From contig JAAOMT010000226.1 of the NCBI GenBank assembly GCA_016748015.1, positions 416,604 to 480,603 on the forward strand: 64,000 nucleotides of DNA, given 5' to 3'. Positions 11,950 through 24,059 of this stretch are shown piece by piece. Under the pieces are notes generated by a model. That model was not told the origin of the DNA, did no database searches, and was given only the letters and a program-made list of their open reading frames with translations. The translations under genes and the position numbers were made by a program. The stretch is from Geosiphon pyriformis (lineage: Eukaryota > Glomeromycota > Glomeromycetes > Archaeosporales > Geosiphonaceae). Position 1 is the first letter of the stretch. Each line of letters opens with the position of its first letter.

Positions 11950-13420
11950 TTATTAGTCTTTAAACTAGTAGATACACCTCCAAAGAGTAAAAGTGCAAGC
12001 CAACAAGAAAAAAACCTCTTTTATGCTTTTAATCTAACTAATAATGACCATGACATAGATGAACTAACAATCAACACTTTTGAATTAACAAAAAAGAAGA
12101 AAAAAGCCAAGATTGATTTCGTTATAGATCCAAAAAAAGCCTCCACATTAACTGCTGATAATAATAAGCCACCAAAGGCTAAAGTTTTCAAAAATTCTCT
12201 AAAGTTGGAACTTTCAGAGATTGTACAAAAATCTGGACCCTATTCTGTTGTCAAAGATCTTATGAAAATGTCTGTTCACATTACTTTTGGCCAGTTAATG
12301 ACCCATTTCCAATTCAGAAAAGATCTTTGCAAATCTTTGATTCTCAAGAAAAAGACACTAAAGACTAACAAATGCGCATGCCAAGCTGGACTTGCTGACA
12401 ACAGCAATATTACTCCTCTCATTTGTAAAACCCAAGTGGCTGGTTACTTTATTAATCTAATTCTGAATAGTGGATTATCTGTTAGTGTCATTACCAAACA
12501 CTTTTTAGAAGCAATTAGCAGAAAGATTGATGAACCATCTACAAGACCAATAACTAATATACATAATGACAAAAAGAAAAATCTGGGCATAGCCAAAGCT
12601 GTTCTTGTCCAAATCAATGATATTAACATTGAAACTAACATAAAAATATTTGAAGCAAAAGAATACACCATAATAGTTGGTAATAAATGACTCAAAAAAA
12701 CAAAAGTCTTGCTTGATTATAAACTCTGTAAACTGATCATCAAATGTAGTGAGAAACTTATCATGATTAAATGCTGCCATTAGACAACTCCTCCAGTACC
12801 TAAACAAAAACAAGAAGAAGAACAATCAAATAAATCAGATAATGATGAGAGTAATAAAAAAAGATCAAGAAAAACAAAAAAAAACTGCTGAACTTGCTTA
12901 TACTATCTTCACCAGCAACAGTAAGTCACTAAACAATATTAAAGCTGACAAAAAAGAAATCATGGTAAATGGCAAGCTGATCTGCTGGTCTTATTATGAT
13001 ATTCTCAAAAGAATCTTTGATAAAAAACCTGGCAAGAAAGCAAAATACAGTTATTGGTGACATGATCCTTGTATCAGGTGCTAGTGCAATAAACCTTTAT
13101 ATTCTCTTAGTGATAAATACAAATCCTGCTTAATCTATTACAAAGATTGGAAGCCAATTAGTTTGATATTCAGAGAAGAACTAAAAGAAGTACAAAAGTT
13201 TTTTGAGAGTAAACCACCTGAAATCCAATTACTAGCTGTAGAACAAAGAGAACCTTCTCCTGAAGAAAAAAAAATAGACATTAAAAATCTGTTGGCTAGA
13301 AATAGCCCAGTTATTTCAAAAAAAAGTAATACCCCTGGACAAACCCATGTAATACAACATACTATTACCACAAAAGAAACTTGTCCCATCTATTTAAAGC
13401 CTTATCAATCTAATTAACAC
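11950..13420 (+). pseudogene. Ty3-A protease and Cys-rich linker
   Basis: The aspartic protease lies around 12400-12690: LILNSGLSVSVIT replaces the family LxLDSGxSVSVI, with the catalytic Asp now Asn (AAT at 12466-12468), and IIVGN closes the fold. A Glu/Lys/Ser-rich stretch with a run of A (about 12860-12890) carries a frameshift. At 13040-13140 there is a small Cys cluster (PCIRC-x-CNKPLYS...KSC), possibly a zinc ribbon, and then a Glu/Pro-rich linker at 13163-13417 into RT. Upstream, 11990-12200 is an acidic/Lys-rich spacer. The cleavage function of the original is inferred from family membership. Confidence 0.8.
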
Positions 13421-14650
13421 AATGATGAGTTTATTAAGAAAGAGATAAATCAGATAAAAGATCTCAAATTCATACAAAAAACCAAGAGTAAATGGGCTTT
13501 TCTAATTGTAGTGGTATTCAAAAAAGATGGAACCTTATGCTTTTGTGTTGACTACTGCCAATTAAATGTCATCATTATAAGAGATATGTACTTACTCCCC
13601 AAAATTGATGCAATATTAAATAAATTTAATAGTGCTGCTTTTTTCTCAACTATTAATCTAACTGCTGGATTCTGGCAAGCAGAAATGGATCCAGAAAGCA
13701 AAAAGAAAACTGTCTTCATTACCAAGTATGGCACTTATGAATTTACAGTCATGCTTTTTGGTCTCATCAATGCTCCTCTCACCTTTCAACGCCTAATAGA
13801 CAAAGTATTTAAATCAGTAAAAAAAAACTTTGTTCTGGTCTACTTAGATGACATAATAATCTATTCAAAAACCTAAAATCAATATCTTAAACATTTACAG
13901 AAGATTTTTGACCTGCTTAGAAATGCTGGGCTTAAGATCAATTCAATCAAATTTTTCTTTGGATGCCAATCCACTCAGTTCCTTGGTCATTTTATTACAA
14001 AAGATGAAATTTTCCTTGATCCAGCTAAAGTTAAAAAAGTTCAAAATATTAGACAACCAATAAATATTCCTGAACTATGCTCTTTTCTTGGTTTGGCCTC
14101 TTACTATTGTAAATTTATCAAAAATTTCTCCAAAATTGCCTTTTCTCTTAATCAGCTATTCAAAAAAAATGTCAATTATTACTGGAGCACTCATCAACAA
14201 AAAGCTTTTGAAATTCTGAAGAAAAAACTTGTTACTGAACCAATTCTCAAGCAACCTAATCTAAACCAACTTTTTATCCTCCACACTGATGTATCTGGCT
14301 ATGGACTTGGTGTTGTCTTTTTACAGAAAGATGAAAATAGCAGAGAACATGTCATAGTATATATTAGTAGATTCCTTATACCAACAGAAAAAAACTATTC
14401 AGTTACTAAACAAGAATGTTTAATAGTAGTATGGGCTACTAATTACTGAGATCAATATTTTTTTGGTGCAAAATTCTTAGTGGTAACAGATCATCAAGCC
14501 TTGGTTTGGCTGCATAATAAAAAGAAATTGAAACATAAACAAATAACTCACTGGATACTCCACTTGGATAAATTTGATTATAATATTCAACATCACAAAA
14601 AAGCAAATCATCAAAACACTAATGCTTTTTCTAAACTTACCATTCAGTAA
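13421..14650 (+). pseudogene. Ty3-A reverse transcriptase and RNase H
   Basis: RT copies the element RNA into DNA and RNase H removes the template. RT reads through motifs FCVDYCQLN, FFSTINLTAGFWQ (motif A, Asp to Asn), VMLFGLINAPLTFQ and LVYLDDIIIYSK; YLDD is intact at 13841-13852. RNase H has ILHTDVSGYGLG (family TDAS), the QECL glutamate and LVVTDHQAL. One frame holds from 13511 through 14449 apart from TAA (13874) and TGA (14447, Trp position). This is the best preserved enzyme segment of the window. Confidence 0.93.
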
Positions 14651-14689
14651 TAGTACAACCTCTCAAACCAAACCAACTTAATTATTAGT

Positions 14690-16020
14690 AACTCTTTCAC
14701 AAACAAACATGATAATAGACTTGGACAACTATTCTGCCTTAATAAAATTTTTGGGTAAAGAACAATACCCATTAGAATACACTCGACAGCAAAGAAAACA
14801 TTTGCACAAACAATCAAATTTCTATTTAATTTGCTAGAACCAGTTATATAAAAGAAATAAAAAAGATTCTGATCACTCTCAAAGAGTCTTTAGATTTGAA
14901 GAAAAAAAAATTGTAATATACAACATGTACACTAACTCATTAGCTGAACACTTTGGAAAAACAAAGACAATTCAGAAAACTTTAATTCACTATTATTGGC
15001 CTACTTTGAGAAAAAACATTGCTGAATTTATCAAAACCTGTAATCTTTGCCAAAAAAAGAGGTAAACCCAATCACAAAGAAGATATTCATCTAATCTTTG
15101 TTGATTAACCATTTGACAGAATTGGTATAGATATTGTTGGATCTTTAACAATAATTTCTGATGATAACAGATACATTATTATAGCTACCAACTATTTTAC
15201 AAAGTGGGTAGAAGCAAGAGTCACTCTTGACCAAACAGCAGTCTCAATAGCCAATTTCATTTATAAAGATATTATTTGTCATTATGGCTGCTCCAAAGAA
15301 CTTTTATCTGATAGAAAAAGAGCTTTTCTTAGTATACTGGTTAAAAAACTTTGTAGAAAAATAGAAATACATCATAAACTTTTTTCTTCTTATTACCCCT
15401 AAACAAATAGCCTAGTGAAATGTTTCAATAGAACACTATGTAAAACTTTAACCAAAATCAGTAAAGAAATAAACTTATAAGACAAAGTACTGTCTTCAGC
15501 TTTGTTTGCTTATAGAACTGTAAATTATGACATAACAAGTTATAAATCTTTTTATCTGCTTTATGGATGCATGACAATATCATCAATAGAAACTGACATT
15601 AAAATAATACCCTTTGAAGAGATCACAATAGAAAATTACAAAGACATTTTACAAAAAAGAGTTGGTATCATTCTTGACCCCTTGGTAGAAGCACAAATAA
15701 TTGTTTTTAAAAAAATAAAACAGTTCCAAGAAAAGCTTAAGAAAAAAAACCTATAAAATACTTTCTTTAAGTGTTGGTGACTTGGTATTAGAATACTATT
15801 TGGACAAAAACAATATTTATGGTGATAAATTTTCTAACTGATAGAAAGAACTCTTTATAGTCAACAAAGTTTTGAACAATGATTTTTATATTCTTCAAGA
15901 TCAATCTGGAACAATTTTTAGTGATCATTTTGTTCATAGTACATGACTCAAAAAATATCATAAACGACCTGATTGGTTGTCTGTTGTAATAATACCAACC
16001 CAAATAATCAGCAAAAATTA
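14690..16020 (+). pseudogene. Ty3-A integrase
   Basis: The N-terminal zinc-binding domain is at about 14930-15060 (LAEHFGKTKT ... CNLCQKKR). In the catalytic core the first Asp is GIDIVG (15130-15132), the second LLSDRKRAF (15310-15312), and the Glu is replaced by Lys (15418-15420, SLVKCFN for LVERFN). Asp to this residue spans 36 codons, the D-D-35-E spacing. The C-terminal part at 15502-16020 carries a GDLVLEYY-like strand and ends near 16020. A frame change around 15064 and stops such as TGA-TAG at 15839 break it. Loss of the Glu alone would abolish strand transfer. Confidence 0.88.
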
Positions 16021-16068
16021 AGTATAAATAAATGCACTATTTCCAAAACAGAGGTATTTTTAATTAAC

Positions 16069-16593
16069 ATGAACAATTATTTTCTGGATCAAAACATTTA
16101 AAATGTCTTTTATACTCTCTATAAGTATTGAATCAAAAACTATCCAAATGCTACTCTGACTATTAGAAAACAAACTACCATAACAAGTAACAGTGAAACA
16201 CATACTGTTATTAGACCAAAGAAAACCACTACCAGAAAAGAAAGAATTGGTAGTAAAATGGATAAATATCTGTTAAAAAATATAACAGCAGCTATACTCT
16301 CACCTTCTAGCACAATTGGAAAAACAATCCAAGAAATCTTGCTCATAAACAAAAATTTGTTATATAAAAGACAATTAGAACTTTATAGTTGTCTTGGAAA
16401 AATTATAGAGGATATGAAACTCATGAAAAAAACAACTTTAAAGATACAGACAGAAATTTTGAGCATTATATGGTTAGATGTTCTAAGAGTTTTAACTATT
16501 GCTAAAAGAGCCAAAACTCTAATACAAAGATTTGGTCTCTTGAATACAAAACTCATTTCAAGTATTATATACCCTATCCACAAAAGACTTTAA
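16069..16593 (+). pseudogene. Ty3-A extra frame downstream of integrase (unknown)
   Basis: A third frame sits between the integrase stop and the 3' LTR. From ATG 16069 it is interrupted by TAA (16099) and TGA (Gln/Arg-type changes), then open from 16258 for 111 codons. The product is basic, with a Ser/Thr/Arg/Lys N-terminus (TVIRPKKTTTRKER) and then helical Leu/Ile/Lys-rich sequence. After the TAA at 16591, reading TAA/TAG/TGA as former Gln/Arg codons continues sensible sequence to the polypurine tract. I see no membrane segment or signal peptide, so it does not look like an envelope protein. Function unknown. Confidence 0.5.
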
Positions 16594-16678
16594 CAAACTA
16601 GTTAGCTTTGAGTTAGATAAAACTCTTTAAATAGATTACACTATGAATAACTTGATTTCACCAGAGCTCAATCTTTTT

Positions 16679-16689
16679 GAAGAGAATAA
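16679..16689 (+). other. Ty3-A polypurine tract
   Basis: GAAGAGAATAA lies immediately before the 3' LTR, where plus-strand DNA synthesis is primed. Confidence 0.7.
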
Positions 16690-17391
16690 TATTATAGTTG
16701 AAATCTATACTTCTTATTAATTATCACATGTATTAGCCACTAATGTTATATAATTAGCCACTCTATTTTTAGAAAGTGATTATTGATCTGATTATTGACC
16801 TGATTAATGACCTGATCATTAATCTGATCATTGACCTAGTTTTTGACTTAATCATTGACTACTTTTAATAACTATATAAGTGATAAATCTCTTAGCTGTA
16901 GAAAAACATATAGAAATAAAAAAAAAGAAATAAAATAAAATAACAACTTCATTTCAATCCTTCTCTTATTGCTAATTTTTTTTTCTTTATCTTTAAGTAT
17001 CTGAACATTTTGGGATAAAAGATTACTTGTTGGCATTTACCTACTCTTTTTCTAACTTGTATAATTGTAGCATTTGAAGATTATTAAATAAAGCATGACT
17101 GAAGAGTACATCTGATACCTGATATTAAATTCTAAGAGTACTAATGTGAGGCATAAAATTATACTAGGCATGATTATTTGTTAACAATACAAACTATTCT
17201 TCTATCTTCAGATTCCCTGGTTATCTTTAGAAAAGTACAACAACTGAGATATTTTATAAAACTGATCTTGCACATTGAATCCATATTCATTCAATTCATT
17301 CTTTGAAGTTGAATTCTCTTTGATTCTTTTTATCATCCTACAATTCTGTTCTCTCTTGCTATCTGTTAGCTTGTTACTTCAACTCATAACA
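16690..17391 (+). repeat. Ty3-A 3' LTR
   Basis: Begins TATTATAGTTGAAAT (the 5' copy has TGTTACAGTTAAAAT) and ends CTCATAACA. It is slightly longer than the 5' LTR, with an extra ATTGAYCTGATT-type unit near 16780-16860. The differences are consistent with independent transitions since insertion. Confidence 0.92.
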
Positions 17392-20300
17392 ATATCTAAA
17401 TAATTTTTGTTATAAAGTTTTTTTCTAATCACAATTAGCAGTTTTTTATAAACTGTTTTCATTAAATATATATAAAAAACTGCCAAGACTTTGTTGATAA
17501 ATTCAAAAAGCATATAAGAGTTCAAATACCAAACCAAAGCAATATAATATCAATTTATGTTCTGAATAAATAAGTCAAGTAAAATTTCCATACTTGAACT
17601 TATTTTTCATTAGACATAACAAATTGTTTAATAAATATTATAAACAAAGTAATATTTATTATTTAACACAATCAAATCATTTGTCATAATAAATTTTTCA
17701 TGAATACCAGTAAGAAAAATTACACAAAACTGTATTATATTATATACAAAAGCATTAATTTATTTATTATTAGTATTTCTCAAATAGCTTTTGATTTTTA
17801 TTTAAGTCACAAAAATGTTTTTTGATCTGATTAAATTAGCCACATGCTATTTTTCTATTTAGTATTTGCTTTAGAAATTAGATGCATAAAGTTTGAGTTC
17901 TAAAATACATATATTTATAAAAATTTGGCTGTTTATATGCAAATACACCAAAAAAAAAGAATATATTTTAATGCTAAAATAATAGTCTATAACTTTAATA
18001 TTATTAATAATAACAACTTAAAAATCTTAATACTTATATTCATTTCAATATCAAAAAAATAAGTTATTGTTTTATCTAACATTTTTGCAATATCCAAGTT
18101 TCTTAACAAATCATTAGTATATATATTAATCATTTTTATTTATAATTTATATAAATATTCCCAAACATTTAAAAACTCTTTTAAATTACAAAAATTTGAA
18201 CAACCAGAATTGAAAATACTTTTATTAAATTTAATAAGAAGACTGTTTATATAAATTAAAGTTTTTGCAAATCACAATAGTACTAAATTTTTTGAACTTA
18301 ATCTTTTTTAATAGTAAAATGTTTTCTAATTCACAACTAAATCATGTTTGTTTAATAATTTATTACCAAAAACAATATTCAATTGCTTTAAAAATTGAAT
18401 TATATTAAAATAATAAGAGTTTTTTAATATTTTAGACATTAAAAAGCAATCAAAAAAATAAAATACATTAGACAAATTATTTGGCAGGAAAATTTTATTA
18501 TCCAAAAAAATTCTTACTATGTCTGCCAAAAAATTATTTACAGAACTAACTCTTAATCTAACTAGAAATTGCAATAGGTTTTTTGGTTTTGTAATTTGTA
18601 AATTCAAAAAGTAGATTCAAACAAATAACTAAGAATTTTTGCTGTATTAAAAAATCCAATTATTGAAGCCACTTTGCTTTCCATTTGTACTTGCTTAAAA
18701 AATATTAATTCATATAGAAATAGATAATATAAAGTCTTGTTAAGAAAATTTTTAGCAAATTAGTCTTAAATTTGAGCTTTTTCCTACTTATAACATCCTA
18801 TTTTTAACACATATTTTTAAACACAAAACTAAATTACATTTAATAATTAATTATAAGCTACAAAACTATTTAAACCAAATAAAAAAATTGTTTATCTAAC
18901 AAAATTTTTTTAAACATTATATTTAAAAAAATCTGATGTTCAAATAAATATATTCTATATTAATAAAAAAACTCTTAAGTATCTGTAAAATTTTTTATAC
19001 TTGGCAATAAAAATTGACTGGCTATTAATATATAACAAAGCATTTTTAATTTTCTGGTTAATAGAAATTACAACTATTTTGTTATTGTTAACAAAAATAT
19101 TATTAATCTTAAAAAATTAATTAGTTATGTCTAAAATATATTATGTTGAAGCCTAATTATATTTTACTCAAATTGTATTATTAACAAAAGCATCTGTTAC
19201 AAAAAAAGAAGTTTTTTCTCTACTAATCTTCATCTTATTTATCTTTGCTATAAAATTAGTATTAATTTAATATTTGCATAAATGTTCATGTTTTTTTATT
19301 TTATACAATAAGAAATCATAAAAAACTTTCTAAAGAAGTAGTAAGAAAATTTTATTTTAATTTAGCTTATTAACTTTGTAACTATTTAAAAGACCAAAAA
19401 TTGTTATTATTCTGTTAACTTTGTTCTTGTATATGTTATTAAAAAATTTAATAAACTTGTTACATATCTTGATATATTTTAAACTAGTTTTCAAATAATG
19501 TTATCTAATAGAATCAAATGTTTGTACATGTTTTGCAAAACCAACTAAAGCTTCTAATTTTTTTTTAAAGCATTTTCTACAATTAAACCAACAACAAACA
19601 CTAGAAATTAAATTAAAATACTCTTTAAGACTGAAAAATTATTATGTTAAACTTATTATAAGCAAATAAAATATAATCTAACAGAATCTTAAACAAAATT
19701 TTCTTAATTGTCTTAATTAATATATAGATTATGTATTTATTAGAATATTATTTCAATTATATGACTTGAAAATTATTAAAATTTACATATGCTTTTGAAA
19801 AACTGAAATATTTTTAAGAATTAAACAAGTGTTTATCAGATTCAAAAAGCATCTTAATACTATATTATTATAATACTTTCAAATTTTATTAAATATATCA
19901 AACAGACTAGTAGCTTTGTTATTAAACAGACCACAAATTATTAGAATTAATTTTTCTATGTTGATTATACTTATTACACCAAAAAAAAATTTTATCTATG
20001 TAAGTTAAGAGTACATATTGACAAGTCCATAAATTAGACAAAATTAAAGACACTTTATGTTTTTTTGTTTAATTTTTTATGATTTTATCAATCTTAAGTT
20101 TTACTTTATTCAGCTTTAAAACCACTTTTTTTTAATTATTAAATGATTTAAAACCACTTTTTAAAACAATTATTCTAAAATATTTTTTATTATATTTTTT
20201 TTATCAAAACTAAAACTTTTTATATGTTTTTCAATTGTTTTTTCAATAAATGCATTTTGATTACTTTAAACTTACAGTATTTAGACTTTTAATAACTTTT

Positions 20301-21330
20301 TTTAATTTTTAATAAGTATTTAATCACATCCATAAAACTTATATTATTGTAAACTAAGTTGGTAAATTTGAAAGTTTTTATTTTATCAATAAATAACCAA
20401 ACTTTAACAAAATAATCAAATTTTAATCTGTTGTCTAAACTTAGCATTCTAACTATTTTAGCAACCAATAATTTTAACTTGTAAAATTTTGAAAACTATT
20501 TGTTTTTTAAGCAATCAAAATTATTAAACTAATGCTTAAAAAACATTTTATTAGCTATATCTACTACTATCTTATTTAAGATCTTTTATATTGTACTTAA
20601 ATTCTTAAAATTTTTAATATTCACAAATTCAATCTGTACTATTAACAAAATATTCTTTAAAACATGTTTATTTTGAACTTTTAACAATTTTTATTAGCTT
20701 ATTTGCAAATATTGTTTAAATAAACATTCAACAGACCTTTTAAACCAACCAAAATCAAAACTGTCTTGTAATTGATATTAAAAAAGTCAGATATAAAACC
20801 AATTTCATGATTTGTAATCGTTTATAACAAATTTTTACTTACAAAAATGTAATCAATAATTTTTTTAATTTTTTTAAAATTGTTTTAAATAAAAGTTTTA
20901 GCCAAAAAATATTTATTAAAAAAATTAACTAAATCTATATTTGAACATTTTCTGAAATTTGCACTCTTTTTAAAATTATTTTTATTAAAATTATTATTTA
21001 AGATCATAAATAAACTAAAATTAACTGCTTTAAAAATAAAAAAATTAATATTAAAAGTCTATTTAAACCTAATTCCAGCCAATACTTCAGTATACAAACC
21101 CAAAACTATGATTAATAGTTTATTTTTAAACAAAAAATAAACTAAAATCATTTTACCAGAAATTTTTTCTACTTTTGTAATGTATTAAACAAAAAAATGT
21201 TCATAATAATAGTTATACTAGCACTAAAAAAACTGTTTTTCAAACTTAATATAAAAATTCAAACTCCATTAAATTTGTTTATAATCTATAATTTAAATCT
21301 TAATTTTAATTCTATTATAATAGATATCAT
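17392..21330 (-). pseudogene. LINE copy 2 ORF2, N-terminal and central part
   Basis: At 17392-17560 the minus strand gives the KKLLIVIRKKLYNKNYLDI stretch, the start of the C-terminal zinc-binding domain whose remainder is at 9550-9691. At 18326-18607 an SSVNNFLADIVRIF segment matches SSNNFLAGMVHIF of copy 1. Near 19180, RT motif C reads FVNNTI followed by a stop, so both catalytic Asp are Asn. The endonuclease region at about 20.9-21.2 kb is barely traceable. It was once an endonuclease/reverse transcriptase; nothing functional remains. Confidence 0.7.
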
Positions 21331-21599
21331 GTTTTTAGAATTTACATACCAATAAACAATGTTTTTTTGTTTGACTAAATTGTTATTTTTTTTAACATTA
21401 TACATAGCAATTTTTTAAGTAAGACTAGTTATTAAGAAAAATAAAAGTCTAAACTCAAACCAAAATTGTTTATTTTGGTCAAAAAACTCAAAACCATATT
21501 TAATAAGTTTTTTATATTATCTTTTAATCTTAAAAAACTCAATAAATCTAAAAACACTATTCTTGTAACAATTTTATTATTAGTGATTACATCTAAATT

Positions 21600-23060
21600 C
21601 TTACTTATTACTATATCTGCTTCTTAATTTTGTAAAAAAAAGGTTACTAACAGTTAATATCTAGGAAATTATTGGTTTAAATATATTCAATCTCTTAGTT
21701 AACTTACCAATTTGCTTTGTAAAACTAACAAAACCATGCTTAAGAACAGCAAATTTATTATTTATTTCCAATATAACTGGTAAAAAAGACTTTATTTTTA
21801 TAAAAAATCCAATTTTTGAAAACTTATTTAACTAAGAAAAAAAAAAATAAGAAATTACCAACAATCTTTATCTAAAAAACTTTACAAAAAAAACTAAACA
21901 ACCAATAAAGGCTAAATATTTAGCATAAATAAAAACAAGTCTTTTTTTATTCACTTTTAAAAAAATTTTACAAAAAAAACTACTTAAAAAAACTTTTCCA
22001 CTAATAATACAATTAATTAATATATAATCTAATTTTTTATACTTTGTACATTTGGCCATATTTATATAAAACCAATACAGATTAGCATTTTTTATTACAG
22101 ATATAATTCTTATAATAGTATCTAACAAAACATTAAATCAAAATACATTATAGTACATTTGGCTTGAACATATATAATTGAATAATAATTAATAATACAA
22201 GTTTTTCTATTAACCAATTTAATAAAATTCTAAATATCATAAATATTGGTTTTTATTAACAGCATATAAAGCAGTGTCTTGTTATTTTTTTTTACATTTT
22301 AAGTTTTTTTGTCCAAATTTGCTTTAGTAATATATATAGTAATTTTTTAATTAAAATAGATTATTCTATCATAGTCAAATTAACACAACTTGATTGCTTA
22401 AATTTTACAATTGTTTTTTGTTACAGCCTTATCAGTTGTATTTTAATGAACTTAATTATTCTAAAACCAAATAGCACAATACACACAATTTTTATAGAGT
22501 TTTTATTAAAATTTTTTTGACCATTACAATTCAATCTAAATATACAGCTGATTTTTTTAGATTAGTATTTACTAAAATATTTGTAGCCTTTGTTTTTTTA
22601 TTGTCTATGGTAAACTTGATTCAAATATAAAAAACACTTAAATAATTTTAGCAAATTTTAAGAAAATAAAAACCTTTTTAAAACTATTAATATTAATGAA
22701 CAAATTTTTAATTATTTTTAATTTTTTCTAAGAAAACTTTTTGGCTATAGTATTTAAACTAATATTCAAAGCAAAAAACTTTTTAATTAAGATTTGAACC
22801 AGATTTTTGAAAAAAAAAGAAAATAACAAGAGAGTATTTATTATAAAATTATTGTTATTATTATTGAAAAAATTAATTATGTCTAAAAGTTTATCTAAAA
22901 CATATTTAGTTACAATTTTTGACTTCTTTAAAATACTATTAATATCTTTACTATCTATTTTATTTTCACTATTATAGTTAACATTAGTATTTTTTATTAA
23001 ATAATTTTTTTTTATATCAATATTTTTAAACTTAGTAATGTTTTTAGTTTTCAATTTTTT
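21600..23060 (-). pseudogene. LINE copy 2 ORF1
   Basis: At 21868-22128 the sequence NANLYWFYINMAKCTKYKK matches NVNLHWSCLSLAKCTKCEK of copy 1. The CCHC knuckle is damaged: second Cys to Tyr, Gly to Asp, His to Tyr, every change a C-to-T or G-to-A. The N-terminal part at 22728-23054 is Asn/Lys/Ser-rich with a conserved FALNISL motif, again as in copy 1 (LFALNIGL near 7960). The start is not determined. Confidence 0.65.
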
Positions 23061-23449
23061 TTACTATCATTAACAAAATCTTCATATTTTGTTAAAAAAC
23101 TATTAATCATATTACTCTTAATAATAATTTCACTTTTTTATTTATTTCTTAAAAACAAAGACTCCTTATTCAAATTTAAACCAAAGTTTTTGAATTTTAA
23201 AGTATTTAGCTAAATATTAAAAAAAACAATAAAAAAAACAATAAAAATTTCTTATATAAAATTATGCTCTTTAAAGAATTTAAAACATAAAAAAGTAATT
23301 ATTATTATTAAAAACAATATATTTACTTTATTTTTATTTAATTTTAAATATTATTTTTTTTATAGTAATTAATTAAGTTTTAACAAAAAAAAATTTTTGT
23401 TATTAAAATAGCTAAATAAAATATTTTAACAATATTTTTTTAAAAAACA

Positions 23450-23535
23450 TATTCAAGTTAATTTTAATGTTGTTTTTATTTTTTTTAAGAACTTTAAATT
23501 TTTAATAATAAATTAGTTAACAAATTAATTTTTTC

Positions 23536-23571
<36 letters not shown>

Positions 23572-23800
23572 TTTATAAATAATTAAAAAGACCAAAAACT
23601 TTAAAAAACAGTAGGAATTATTTGTGTCTGTTATTATTATACTAAAATTTTTTATAGTTTTAAATAAAATTTTAAACAAAATCTTTTCAATAATATTTAG
23701 TTTTTTTTCTTATATAAACAATATTAATAATAGTATATCTTTTAAAATAAGCCAAGATTAATTATTAAATAGAAATTAAATCAATTTTTTTTATATATAA
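23450..23800 (+). pseudogene. LINE-B ORF1, 5' scrap
   Basis: The plus strand aligns with positions 40-340 of the window and with the reverse complement of 25.97-26.2 kb, giving the same decayed protein (KTLKNS ... then a FKISQD-like end). It carries a pure (TTA)n stretch at 23539-23566. It stops matching near 23800; the next 260 bases are A+T with nothing recognisable. Confidence 0.45.
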
Positions 23801-24059
23801 TTAGTTAATTTATATTATATTTTTATTATAAATAATTTTATTTTTTATTATTTAAGTAATAATATATTTTTTAAAAATTAAGATTTAGCAAAAATTTTTT
23901 TTAAATGTATTCAATTATTTTTTTTCTATTATTATATTAAAAAATTTGATTTTTAGTTTTTTTAAATTGTAAATTACATGTTTTTTAATTAGTTTATTGT
24001 TAATAACTTTATAATTAATATAATATTATTATTGTCATTAAAACTTTTACTTTTTAGTT

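Larger units (their letters stand above)
9692..17391 (+). mobile_element. Ty3-A: complete Ty3-like LTR retrotransposon inserted in LINE copy 2
   Basis: The 7.7-kb element has two LTRs (677 and 702 bp, TGTTAC...ATAACA), a primer-binding site, gag, protease, RT-RNase H, integrase, an extra downstream frame and a polypurine tract. Protease-RT-RNase H-integrase order is the Ty3/gypsy arrangement. ATAT flanks both ends (9688-9691 and 17392-17395), a probable 4-bp target duplication in the LINE. It is the least decayed element here: RT YLDD and the gag knuckle are intact. Frameshifts and about a dozen stops at Gln/Trp/Arg positions still inactivate it. The protein strongly resembles an abundant Rhizophagus gypsy family (from memory). 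Confidence 0.93.
17392..23300 (-). mobile_element. LINE copy 2, main part (interrupted by Ty3-A)
   Basis: Same family and orientation as LINE-A copy 1, but far more decayed. It resumes directly at the Ty3-A 3' LTR and runs to an ill-defined 5' end near 23.1-23.3 kb; with 9090-9691 the element is about 6.5 kb. Homologous segments occur in the same order: zinc-binding domain start (17392-17560), RNase H side (18.3-18.7 kb), RT (about 19.0-19.7 kb), endonuclease (about 20.9-21.2 kb), ORF1 (21.7-23.1 kb). Almost every frame is broken. Confidence 0.8.

Noticed and set aside
12444-12825. Minus-strand frames rich in Phe/Leu
   Set aside because: Antisense to the Ty3-A protease and linker.
16140-16352. 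Hydrophobic minus-strand frame resembling a membrane protein
   Set aside because: It is antisense to the extra frame of Ty3-A; hydrophobicity comes from reading A-rich coding sequence in reverse.
23539-23566. (TTA)n microsatellite as a separate feature
   Set aside because: It is a short expansion inside the LINE-B remnant and of little weight by itself.
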